64,000 nucleotides of DNA from Defluviimonas sp. SAOS-178_SWC (GTDB lineage: Bacteria; Pseudomonadota; Alphaproteobacteria; Rhodobacterales; Rhodobacteraceae): contig NZ_CP156081.1 of the NCBI RefSeq assembly GCF_039830135.1, positions 2,094,001-2,158,000 of the forward strand. The letters are read 5' to 3'. Below are positions 1 to 7,635 of this stretch, in pieces; the first letter of the stretch is position 1, and each line of letters opens with the position of its first letter. A program made the position numbers and the translations under genes. The notes beneath the pieces are model-generated. The model was not told the origin of the DNA. It was given only the letters and a program-made list of their open reading frames with translations, and did not search any database.

Positions 1-1159
1 GTTCCACCAGCTCCGAATGTGCGTTGAGCGCCTTCGGCAAGGGGCGCATCGACTGACGGTCGGCCACCAGTTCGAACGCGAGAAGGAGACCCTTGCCGCG
101 CACGTCGCCGATGAAGGCATAGCGCTGCATGAGATCGCCGAGCCGCGATTTCAGAAGATCGCCGGTCGCGGCGGCATTCTCCATCATCGCGCCCGCCTCG
201 ATCTCTTCCAGCACCGCGAGACCGGCGGCGCAGGCAAGCGGGTTGCCGGCATAGGTATGGCCGTGCATGAAGCCGCCGGCCTTCAGGACCGGATCGACGA
301 TGCGGTCGTGGGCGATCATCGCACCCAAGGGGGCGTAGCCCGCACCGAAGCCTTTCGAGATCGCGATGATGTCGGGGGCCACGCCCCAGTGATCCGCACC
401 GAGAAAGCGTCCCGTGCGCCCGCCGCCCGACATCACCTCGTCATGGATGAGAATCACGCCGTGGCGGTCGCAGGTGTCGCGCACCGCCTGCATGTAGCCC
501 GCCGGCGGCACCAGGGCGCCCGTGGAGGCCCCGCCCACGGGTTCGTGGATGAATGCCAGAACGGTGTCCGGCCTCTCTTCGAGGATCTTCGCCTCCAGCA
601 TGGCCGCGTAATGGGCGCCGGTGGCCGGATCGCCCGGGTCGAGACCGTCGAGATAGGCCTGCGGCGCGGGGATCTTCGGCATCGCCTGCATCATCGGTTC
701 GAACGGCCGGGTGAGCGGCGTGTAGCTCGTCAGCGCCAGCGCGCCGAGGGTCGAGCCGTGATAGGACGGCGCGCGGGAGATCACCTTCCAACGCGAGGAT
801 TGTCCAATTGTGACAGCATATTGCCGGGCGATCTTTATAGCGCTCTCGACGGCTTCGGAGCCACCGGAGACGAAGAAAACCTTCTCCATCCCCTCGGGTG
901 TCAGCCCGGCCACCTTCGCAGCCAGCTTCTCGCTCGGTTCCGTTTCGAAATGCAGACGGTAGCCGAAGGTGGACTTCTCCATCTGCCGCCGCATCGCATC
1001 GAGGACGCGCGGATTGGAATGGCCGATATTCGAGACCATCGCGCCCGAGGAGCCGTCAATGTAGCGCTTGCCGTCGACATCCCACATGTAGATCCCGCGG
1101 GCTTCGGCCAGGACCGGGCGGCGGCTGTCGGTCTGGTAGAAGAGATGGCTTTGAGTCAT
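1..1159 (-). CDS. Class III (PLP-dependent) aminotransferase, C-terminus cut by window edge
   Basis: The reading frame runs from an ATG at 1159 leftward off the window, about 386 codons. It reads as a fold-type I class III aminotransferase: early GIYMWDVDGKRYIDGSSG, glycine-rich VSGGSEAVESA for the PLP phosphate, HDEVMSGGGRTG, and ISKGFGAGYAPLGA with the presumed Schiff-base lysine. Its ATG overlaps the stop of the upstream ABC ATPase gene (ATGA), so it is the last visible gene of the transporter operon. Inference: it transaminates the imported amine or an omega-amino product. The exact substrate cannot be read from sequence. Confidence 0.9.
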   Translation of the reverse strand, partial: MTQSHLFYQTDSRRPVLAEARGIYMWDVDGKRYIDGSSGAMVSNIGHSNPRVLDAMRRQMEKSTFGYRLHFETEPSEKLAAKVAGLTPEGMEKVFFVSGGSEAVESAIKIARQYAVTIGQSSRWKVISRAPSYHGSTLGALALTSYTPLTRPFEPMMQAMPKIPAPQAYLDGLDPGDPATGAHYAAMLEAKILEERPDTVLAFIHEPVGGASTGALVPPAGYMQAVRDTCDRHGVILIHDEVMSGGGRTGRFLGADHWGVAPDIIAISKGFGAGYAPLGAMIAHDRIVDPVLKAGGFMHGHTYAGNPLACAAGLAVLEEIEAGAMMENAAATGDLLKSRLGDLMQRYAFIGDVRGKGLLLAFELVADRQSMRPLPKALNAHSELVE

Positions 1160-2244
1160 GGGCGCGGCTCCGAGGGCAGGGCGGCGCAGTCCCGCGCGCG
1201 AAAGCGCACCGAGACAGCGGCCCCGATGGGCAAGGGGTGGGTGTCGATCATGTTGATGGCCTGCAATGCGTGGCGGCCGACACGCAGGAAATAGCGGGCC
1301 GACTGGCCCTGATAATCCACGGTCTCGACACTGCCCGCAACGGCATAGCGGTCGTCCGGCGCAGCGTCGGCCGGCAGGACGTCGAGCTTTTCGGCCCGGA
1401 TCACCAGCCGCGCCGGACCGGCACCGGTGACGGCGGGCGCCCGGCTGCGCGGGACGGAAAGGGGCGGCAGATCGGGTACGTCGAGCGCGACGTGTTCACT
1501 GTCGGCGCCGGTGCAGGTCGCCGAAAGAATATTCGACGCGCCAAGGAAGGTCGCTACGAACTCGCTCGCCGGCGTGTTGTAGACCTCTTCCGGCGCGCCC
1601 ATCTGCTCCACCCGGCCTTTCGACATGACGATGATCTTGTCCGACATCGCCAAGGCCTCCGTCTGGTCATGGGTGACGAAAATTGTTGTCACGCCAATGC
1701 GTTGCTGGATCTTCTTTAACTCGACCCGCATATCCTCGCGCAGGTTCGCGTCCAGCGCGGAGAGCGGTTCGTCGAGCAAAAGCACGTCCGGCTCGATCAC
1801 GATGGCGCGGGCGAGCGCCACGCGCTGCTGCTGGCCGCCGGACAGTTCCTTTGGATAGCGCAAGCCGAGATCGGGAAGTTGCACAAGGTCCAGCGCCTCG
1901 GCCACGCGGCGGCGGATCTCGTCCTTGCCGACATTGCGATAGCGCAGGCCGAAGGCGACGTTGTCGGCCACCGTCCGGTGCGGAAAGAGCGCGTAGTTCT
2001 GGAAGACGAGCCCGAGGTTGCGCCGGTGGATCGGCACGTCGTTCACGCGCTTGCCGTTGATGGCGATGTCGCCCTCGCTCGGGTCGAGAAGCCCCGCGAT
2101 CATCCTCAGCGTGGTTGTCTTGCCGCAGCCCGAGGGGCCGAGGAGGGTGACGAAACTGCCTTGCGGAATCTCCAGCGACATCCTGTGGACGGCGGTGTAG
2201 TCGCCGAAGCGTTTGACGATGTCGGTCAGGGTGACGGCGCTCAA
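1156..2244 (-). CDS. ABC transporter ATPase, PotA-like (spermidine/putrescine family)
   Basis: 362 residues. The nucleotide-binding domain has Walker A GPSGCGKTTT near residue 37, signature LSGGQQQRVALARA, Walker B VLLLDEPLSALD and the switch histidine in FVTHDQTEALA. A C-terminal TOBE-type regulatory domain (about 230-362) is typical of PotA/FbpC ATPases. It energises uptake through the two permeases encoded upstream. The stop overlaps the aminotransferase start by 4 bp. A strong hairpin separates it from the binding-protein gene, so it may be expressed at a lower level than the binding protein. Confidence 0.93.
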   Translation of the reverse strand: MSAVTLTDIVKRFGDYTAVHRMSLEIPQGSFVTLLGPSGCGKTTTLRMIAGLLDPSEGDIAINGKRVNDVPIHRRNLGLVFQNYALFPHRTVADNVAFGLRYRNVGKDEIRRRVAEALDLVQLPDLGLRYPKELSGGQQQRVALARAIVIEPDVLLLDEPLSALDANLREDMRVELKKIQQRIGVTTIFVTHDQTEALAMSDKIIVMSKGRVEQMGAPEEVYNTPASEFVATFLGASNILSATCTGADSEHVALDVPDLPPLSVPRSRAPAVTGAGPARLVIRAEKLDVLPADAAPDDRYAVAGSVETVDYQGQSARYFLRVGRHALQAINMIDTHPLPIGAAVSVRFRARDCAALPSEPRP

Positions 2245-2268
2245 CGGGCCTCTCCTCGGGGCTGGGGT

Positions 2269-2296
2269 GCCCGGCCCCCCGGGTCGGGGGCCGGGC
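2269..2296 (-). repeat. 11-bp perfect hairpin between binding-protein and ATPase genes
   Basis: GCCCGGCCCCC (2269-2279) pairs perfectly with 2286-2296 around a 6-nt loop. It lies 10 bp downstream of the binding-protein stop and 25 bp upstream of the ATPase start. No T-run follows on the minus strand, so it is not a clear intrinsic terminator. A 3' mRNA-stabilising or processing hairpin is the likelier role, giving excess binding protein. Confidence 0.6.
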
Positions 2297-2305
2297 TCAT
2301 CGGGC

Positions 2306-3448
2306 TCAGTAACCGCGCTGGACGCGGGAGAAGGTCTCGGACCACTCGGCCTCGTTGCCGTTCCAGTAGCCCGGGTCGGCGAAGGTCAGGCCCGACAGCG
2401 TGCCGGTCGGGTCGAAGGCCGGCAGCGTCGGGATCTTCGCGCCGAGATCGACCTTCGTCGGGTCGAGCGCCGGCGGGTAGTTCTGCCCCTCGGCCACCGC
2501 GATCGAGGTGTCCTTGTCGAGCATGAAGTTCAGAAGCTCCTCACAAGCCTCCATCGGGCTGCCCTTGATCACGAAGAGGCATTCCTGCCAGCCGAAGCCC
2601 TGCGGCGGGTCGAAATAGCCGATGTCGTGGCCCTGTTCCTGAAGCGCGAAGACGCGGCCCGACCAGGCTTCGGTGACGTGGATCTCCTCCTCGGCGAGAA
2701 GGCTCATCAGTTCGGCGCCCGAAGCCCAGTATTTCAGCGCGAGGTCGCGGTGCTTGCGCACGGCGTCCCAGACCGCTTCCATATCGGTGATGGCGTTCGG
2801 GTCCTGGTCGGTCTGAAGGGCGCCGTACCAGACGCGGGTGCGCCAGTCGCTCCAGCCGCCGATCTTGCCCTTGTGGGCCTCGTCGATCAGGATCTTGGCA
2901 CCCTTTTCCTTCATTTCGTCGTCCGCGATGTACTTGCGGTTATAGGCGATCCCGGTGGAGCCGTAATCGTAGGGCACGGCGCTGAGGCTGTCGGGCGTCA
3001 CGGCGGCGAAGGCATTGGTCAGCGCCGGCATCACCAGCGCCATGTTCGGGATATTGTCGAGGTTGAGCGCGCTCGTCAGGTCGAAGGAGTGATAGCGCGC
3101 ATAGTCGAAGACGCCCGAAAGGTGGGCGATGTTGTATTCGCCGGGCTGCGAGGCGCGGACCTGCGCGAGGTATTCGTCGCCGCCGGGGAAGGTTCCGTCG
3201 ACCACAGTCACGCCGGTCTTGGCGGTATAGGGATCGAAGGCGTATTTCCGGAACGCCTCGGAGACGATGCCGCCCCAGCCGTCGAACCGCACCTGGCTCA
3301 CGGTCTGCGCGTTCGCGTATTTCGCGAAGGGCGTCTGAAGCCCGTAGGCGGCCCCGGCCGCGCCGATCAGGCCAAGAAACTTTCGCCGGTCGAGATCGCC
3401 ATTCTGAAACCGCTCGCGCAGCCGTTCGTAACGTGTCGTGTTGTCCAT
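2306..3448 (-). CDS. Extracellular solute-binding protein, PotD/PotF type, Tat-exported
   Basis: 380 residues from an ATG at 3448, chosen because a perfect AAGGAGG precedes it; an ATG 33 bases upstream lacks one. The N-terminus carries a twin-arginine motif (LDRRKFLGLIG, about residues 17-27), then a hydrophobic stretch and an AQT cleavage region, so export by the Tat system is likely. The rest resembles periplasmic polyamine/iron-type binding proteins (VVDGTFPGGDEYLAQV, YDYGSTGIAYN). It delivers substrate to the permeases encoded just upstream. A polyamine or related amine is inferred from the family, not proven. Confidence 0.9.
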   Translation of the reverse strand: MDNTTRYERLRERFQNGDLDRRKFLGLIGAAGAAYGLQTPFAKYANAQTVSQVRFDGWGGIVSEAFRKYAFDPYTAKTGVTVVDGTFPGGDEYLAQVRASQPGEYNIAHLSGVFDYARYHSFDLTSALNLDNIPNMALVMPALTNAFAAVTPDSLSAVPYDYGSTGIAYNRKYIADDEMKEKGAKILIDEAHKGKIGGWSDWRTRVWYGALQTDQDPNAITDMEAVWDAVRKHRDLALKYWASGAELMSLLAEEEIHVTEAWSGRVFALQEQGHDIGYFDPPQGFGWQECLFVIKGSPMEACEELLNFMLDKDTSIAVAEGQNYPPALDPTKVDLGAKIPTLPAFDPTGTLSGLTFADPGYWNGNEAEWSETFSRVQRGY

Positions 3449-3487
3449 GGTCAGCCTCCTTGCTGGATATGGGTCGGTCATGGCGGT

Positions 3488-4273
3488 TCACCCGCCCTTT
3501 CTGTTGGCGAGGGTCCGGGCGATCCCGGCCCCGATAAGCGGCAACCCGACGGTCATCACGATCATCACGGTGCCGAGCGCGTTGATCTCGGGCGAGATCG
3601 AGTTCCTGAGCATCGAGAAGATCTGGGTCGGCACCGTCTCCACCCCGCCGGGTTTCCAGAAGAGCGTGCCGGTGATGTCGTCGAAGCTGATGGTGAAGGC
3701 GAAGAGCGCCCCGGCCGCGACCGCCGGAGTCAGGAGCGGCAGCGTCACCGCGAAGAAGGTCTGCCGAGGCGTGGCGCCAAGGCTCAGCGCCGCCTCCTCG
3801 ACGTCGCGGCGGATCGAGACGAGCCGCGCCTGCACGACGAGGATGACGAAGGGCAGGGTGAAGATCACATGCCCCATGAGGAGAAGGCCGAAGCTCTTGT
3901 TGATATGGAGCGCGTTGAGGAAAAGAAGGAGGGCGACGGCCAGCACCACCTCGGGCACGAGGATCGGCGCGATGAGAAGCGTGGTGATCATGTCGCGCCC
4001 CGGCACCCGGTAGCGCACCAGCGCCAGCGCCGCGAGAACCCCGAGCGTGGTCGAGACAAGCGCGGTCATCAGCCCTAGCGCGATCGAGGTCTTGAAGGCG
4101 CGCACGATCGCCTCGTTCTGCCACAGCGTCTCGAACCACCGGAAGGAAAAGCCGGTCATCGGGAAGCTGCCGAACTGGCTCGCGTTGAACGAAAGAAGCA
4201 CGACCACCGCGACGGGCAGGAACATGAATAGGTAGACGAGGACCGTATAGGCCCGGATCAGCGCCCAGCCCAT
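3488..4273 (-). CDS. ABC transporter permease, PotC-like
   Basis: 261 residues with six predicted membrane helices. The cytoplasmic EAA loop is visible as VEEAALSLGATPRQTFFAVT followed by LP and a glycine, the site that docks with the ATPase. The start codon shares one base with the stop of the upstream permease gene (TGATG), which points to translational coupling. It forms the inner-membrane channel as a heterodimer with its neighbour. Confidence 0.92.
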   Translation of the reverse strand: MGWALIRAYTVLVYLFMFLPVAVVVLLSFNASQFGSFPMTGFSFRWFETLWQNEAIVRAFKTSIALGLMTALVSTTLGVLAALALVRYRVPGRDMITTLLIAPILVPEVVLAVALLLFLNALHINKSFGLLLMGHVIFTLPFVILVVQARLVSIRRDVEEAALSLGATPRQTFFAVTLPLLTPAVAAGALFAFTISFDDITGTLFWKPGGVETVPTQIFSMLRNSISPEINALGTVMIVMTVGLPLIGAGIARTLANRKGG

Positions 4274-5139
4274 CAGCCCAGCCCCTTCGCAAGCTGCGCC
4301 ATGCCGAGATAGCGGTTGTAGATCAGCACCAGCGCGCCAAGGACCGCGAGGAGCGCGAGCGACAGCGCCGAGCCGAGCGGCCAGTTAAGCTGTCGGATGA
4401 TCGCCTCGAAGACGAGGTTGGCGAACATCGCGTCACGCGGGCCGCCGAGGATCACCGGGGTGATATAGGTCCCGGCGCCGAGGACGAAGCACAAAAGCCC
4501 GCCGGCGGCGAGGCCGGGCAGCGAGAGGGGCAGCGTGACCTGCACGAAGCTCTGCCACCGCGTCGCGCCAAGCGAATTCGCGGCGTCCTCGAGGTTGGTG
4601 TCGATGCCTTCGAGGCTGACATAGATGTTCAGCACCATGAACGGCAGCAGGAAATGCACGAGACCGAGGATCACCGTCACCTCGTTATAGAGCATCTGGA
4701 CAGGTTCGCTGACGATCCCGAGCGTCAGGAGCAGCGAGTTGAGCGCCCCGGAAATGCCGAGGATGTTGATCCAGCTCATCGTGCGGATGATGTAGCTGAT
4801 CCAGAAGGGCAACATCAGAAGAACAAGCAAAATCAGCTTGTTGCCATTCGATCTTGCGATGAAATAGGCCGCCGGATAGCCCATGACCGCGCAAACCGCC
4901 GTGGTGATCGCGGCGATCTTCAGCGTGTTCAGAAGGATGTCGCGGTAGAAGCGGTCGCTCAGCACCTTCTGCCAGTTGTCGAGGTGGAAGCCCGGCGTGT
5001 CGGCGCCGGCGGCGCTGCGCAGCCAGAACGAATAGACCACGATGAAGAGAAGCGGCACGACCAGGAGCAGGATCACCGCCGTCAATGCCGGCGAGAGCAG
5101 GATCCAGGGTTGCCGTCTTTCCCGTGACTCGATGGTCAT
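4273..5139 (-). CDS. ABC transporter permease, PotB-like; first gene of the importer operon
   Basis: 288 residues, six membrane helices starting at about residue 13 (LLSPALTAVILLLVVPLLFIV). The EAA loop reads LEDAANSLGATRWQSFVQVT. It is the promoter-proximal gene of the permease-permease-binding protein-ATPase-aminotransferase operon and is divergent from a LysR gene, with about 100 bp between the two starts. Confidence 0.92.
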   Translation of the reverse strand: MTIESRERRQPWILLSPALTAVILLLVVPLLFIVVYSFWLRSAAGADTPGFHLDNWQKVLSDRFYRDILLNTLKIAAITTAVCAVMGYPAAYFIARSNGNKLILLVLLMLPFWISYIIRTMSWINILGISGALNSLLLTLGIVSEPVQMLYNEVTVILGLVHFLLPFMVLNIYVSLEGIDTNLEDAANSLGATRWQSFVQVTLPLSLPGLAAGGLLCFVLGAGTYITPVILGGPRDAMFANLVFEAIIRQLNWPLGSALSLALLAVLGALVLIYNRYLGMAQLAKGLG

Positions 5140-5208
5140 CTGGAAGGGTGTCCGCGAAAGGTCATTGCGCGGACAGGATGCGGGTTGCGGAAGGTATCAA
5201 TCAAATAG

Positions 5209-5228
5209 ATAATGAGAATTCTGATAAT
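5209..5228. promoter_or_regulatory. Candidate LysR operator in the divergent intergenic region
   Basis: ATAATGAGAATTCTGATAAT is an imperfect dyad (16 of 20 positions symmetric) in an A+T-rich patch. It ends 11 bp before the LysR start codon and lies about 70 bp upstream of the permease start. The place and symmetry fit an autoregulatory LysR-type site shared by both genes. Binding is inferred. Confidence 0.45.
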
Positions 5229-5239
5229 AGATCTGAGCT

Positions 5240-6199
5240 ATGCAGAGACTGTCTCCGACCGAAAAACTTGCCCGCGATCTCGACTGGAACCTTCTTCGGA
5301 CGTTCCTCGTCCTGGCCCAGTCCCGCTCCGTCACCGATGCCGCCGACCGGCTCGGGCTCAAGCAGCCGTCGGTGTCGAGCGCGCTGAAGCGGCTCGAGGA
5401 CCGGCTCGGCAAGCGCCTGATCGACCGCCGGCCGGGGCGGTTCGACCTGACCGCGGCGGGGCGGTTGCTGGCGTCGGAGGCGACGGACATTCACGGTGCG
5501 ATTCTGCGCCTTGGCACCGTGATGCGTGATGTCGAGGACGAGGTGCGCGGCCATGTCTCGATCGCGATGGCGAGCCATGTCGTCTGCCCGATCTTCGATT
5601 CCACCCTGACCGAGGTTCACGCCACATACCCCCGCGCTACCTTCTCGATCGAGATCATGGCGAGCCGCGAGGCGATTGCCGCCGTGACCGCGCGCCGGGT
5701 CTCCTTCGCGGTCTGCCTCGTCAACGAACACCGTCCCGGCCTTGAATACCGCCGTTTGTTCCGTGAGCATTTCGGCCTCTTCTGCGGCCCGGCGCATCCC
5801 CTGTTCGGCCGGCGCGGGCTGAAGACCACCGACCTCGCCGGCCAGTCCTCGGTCAGTTTCGTCACCGACCAGATGAGCGACGCGTTGCGGGCGGTGACCG
5901 TCATGCGCGCCGAGGCGCGGCTCGACGAGCGCATCGTCGGCACCTCGGCGAACCTCGAGGAGGTGCGCCGAATGATCATCGCCGGACTCGGAATCGGACC
6001 CCTGCCGCTCCATGTCGTCGCCGAGGATGTCGAGATGGGCCGGCTCTGGCGGCTGCCACCCTATGACTCGCCCCCGGCCATCGACGTCTACATCGCCTGG
6101 AACCCGCGCACGCGGATGAACCGGGCCGAGCAAATGACGCTCGACATCCTCCTGAAACGGGTGGAGGCGACGCCGATGGAGGAGCGGATCTACTACTGA
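5240..6199 (+). CDS. LysR-family transcriptional regulator
   Basis: 319 residues. The N-terminal winged HTH (about residues 13-72) has the usual LysR pattern: LDWNLLRTFLVLAQSRSV, then LKQPSVSSALKRLEDRLGKRL and FDLTAAGRLL. The remainder is the periplasmic-binding-protein-like effector domain. It is transcribed away from the polyamine-type importer operon, which it probably controls together with its own gene. The inducer is unknown and may be the imported amine. Confidence 0.9.
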   Translation: MQRLSPTEKLARDLDWNLLRTFLVLAQSRSVTDAADRLGLKQPSVSSALKRLEDRLGKRLIDRRPGRFDLTAAGRLLASEATDIHGAILRLGTVMRDVEDEVRGHVSIAMASHVVCPIFDSTLTEVHATYPRATFSIEIMASREAIAAVTARRVSFAVCLVNEHRPGLEYRRLFREHFGLFCGPAHPLFGRRGLKTTDLAGQSSVSFVTDQMSDALRAVTVMRAEARLDERIVGTSANLEEVRRMIIAGLGIGPLPLHVVAEDVEMGRLWRLPPYDSPPAIDVYIAWNPRTRMNRAEQMTLDILLKRVEATPMEERIYY

Positions 6200-6349
6200 C
6201 CCGGCGGGACGCCCCGGTCGTCATCTTCCCTTCGGTGCCGGAATGGTTTAGCAGGGAAGCAGACGTTGCCCGGCGCGGAAGCGCATCATGATAAACCAAT
6301 ATATCGCAGCCGGTTAGGCGGCGATCCTCAACCTAAGAGAGCACAAGAC

Positions 6350-7534
6350 TTGACCCCTGCGGCCCGGATTGAAGCGGCGATCGGCATTCTCGACCGGATC
6401 CTCTCCGGTACCGCGGCCGAACAGGCGCTGACCGGCTGGGCGCGGGCGAGCCGTTTCGCCGGCTCCGGCGACCGCACGGCGATCCGCGATCTCGTCTTCG
6501 ACGCCTTGCGCTGCCGACGATCCTTCACCGTGCGCGCCGGTGCCGCCGCGCCGACGGGCCGGGCGTTGATGATCGGCACCCTCGTCGCCAGCGGCACCGA
6601 TCCCGATGCGGTCTTTAGCGGCCAGGGCTACGCGCCGGCTCCTCTCGACGCCGACGAACGCGCCGCCCTCGCCACCGCGCCGGTCGAGGCCGATCTTCCT
6701 GAACTCGTCGCGCTCGATTGCCCGGACTGGATCGCGCCCGCCTTGCGCGGCTCGCTCGGTGCGGATTTCTCTGAGGTGCTGAAGGCGGAGCGCGAAAGGG
6801 CGCCGGTCTTCCTGCGCGTCAATGCCGTGCGGGGAAGCCGCGCCGATGCCCGCGCGGCGCTGGCCCGCGACGGGATTGACTCCGAACCGGAGGAGGGCGT
6901 GAACTTCGCTCTGAAAGTCACGCAAAACCCACAGAAAATCCGCAATTCTTCGGCCTATCTCGGTGGCCTCGTCGAATTGCAGGACCTGAGCCCGCAGGCC
7001 GCCGTTGAGGCGCTGCCGCTTCGCCCCGGCGACAGCGTTCTCGACTACTGCGCGGGCGGGGGCGGCAAGGCCTTGGCGTTGGCCGCGCGCGGGGTTCGAT
7101 CGGTCACCGCCCATGACGCCTTGCCGCAGCGCATGCGCGACCTTCCCGCCCGCGCCGCACGTGCCGGCGCCGATGTGGCACTTGCCGACACCAGATCCTT
7201 GCGCGGACGTGAATTCGACCTGGTACTCGTCGACGTGCCCTGTTCGGGAACCGGCACCTGGCGCCGCACCCCCGATGCGAAGTGGACGCTAACGGCCGAG
7301 CGCGTGGCGGACCTCGTGCGCCTCCAGGCGGACATTCTCGATGCTGCCGAGCACTTTGTGGCGCCGAAAGGGCATCTCGCCTACATGACCTGCTCGCTTC
7401 TGGCCGAGGAAAACCGCGCCCAGATCGACCGGTTTGTTGCGCGCAGTCCCGGTTGGGGCCTGGTGGAGGACCGGCTCTACACCTCTCTAGGCGGAGGGGA
7501 CGGCTTCTACAGCGCTCTCTTGACGCGGGTCTGA
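6350..7534 (+). CDS. RsmB/NOP2-type RNA (cytosine-C5) methyltransferase
   Basis: About 394 residues from a TTG at 6350 (reads LTPAARIEAAIGILDRIL, a natural RsmB start; a purine-rich GAGAG lies upstream). A longer in-frame version from TTG 6266 would add 28 unrelated residues. It has an SAM-binding domain (VLDYCAGGGGKALALA) and the two cysteines of this family: VDVPCSGTGTWRR (motif IV) and AYMTCSLLAEEN (motif VI, nucleophile). It probably methylates 16S rRNA or tRNA. A hairpin follows directly after the stop. Confidence 0.88.
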   Translation: MTPAARIEAAIGILDRILSGTAAEQALTGWARASRFAGSGDRTAIRDLVFDALRCRRSFTVRAGAAAPTGRALMIGTLVASGTDPDAVFSGQGYAPAPLDADERAALATAPVEADLPELVALDCPDWIAPALRGSLGADFSEVLKAERERAPVFLRVNAVRGSRADARAALARDGIDSEPEEGVNFALKVTQNPQKIRNSSAYLGGLVELQDLSPQAAVEALPLRPGDSVLDYCAGGGGKALALAARGVRSVTAHDALPQRMRDLPARAARAGADVALADTRSLRGREFDLVLVDVPCSGTGTWRRTPDAKWTLTAERVADLVRLQADILDAAEHFVAPKGHLAYMTCSLLAEENRAQIDRFVARSPGWGLVEDRLYTSLGGGDGFYSALLTRV

Positions 7535-7535
7535 T

Positions 7536-7570
7536 CCCGGCAATACACAATCATTAGTTGTGTTTCCGGG
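7536..7570 (+). terminator. Hairpin after the RsmB-type gene
   Basis: CCCGG (7536-7540) pairs with CCGGG (7566-7570), and an inner ACACAA/TTGTGT stem (7545-7550 with 7558-7563) closes a 7-nt loop. It begins 2 bp after the methyltransferase stop. The T-run is weak, so termination is plausible rather than certain. Confidence 0.4.
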
Positions 7571-7574
7571 GCGG

Positions 7575-7589
7575 TTAATCGCCGTTTAA
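7575..7589. promoter_or_regulatory. CtrA-type binding site (TTAA-N7-TTAA) upstream of cckA
   Basis: TTAATCGCCGTTTAA is an exact match to the alphaproteobacterial CtrA consensus TTAA-N7-TTAA. It ends 47 bp before the cckA start codon, where it could overlap the promoter. CckA phosphorylates CtrA through ChpT in this family, so the site suggests feedback of CtrA on cckA. Confidence 0.6.
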
Positions 7590-7635
7590 GCATTTCAAGT
7601 CGGAATGCGGTGAAACCGAATCTGAAGGGAGCCAC

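Noticed and set aside
2213..4078. Long plus-strand open frame across the binding-protein and permease genes
   Set aside because: Spans two real minus-strand genes and their gap; composition is that of a shadow frame.
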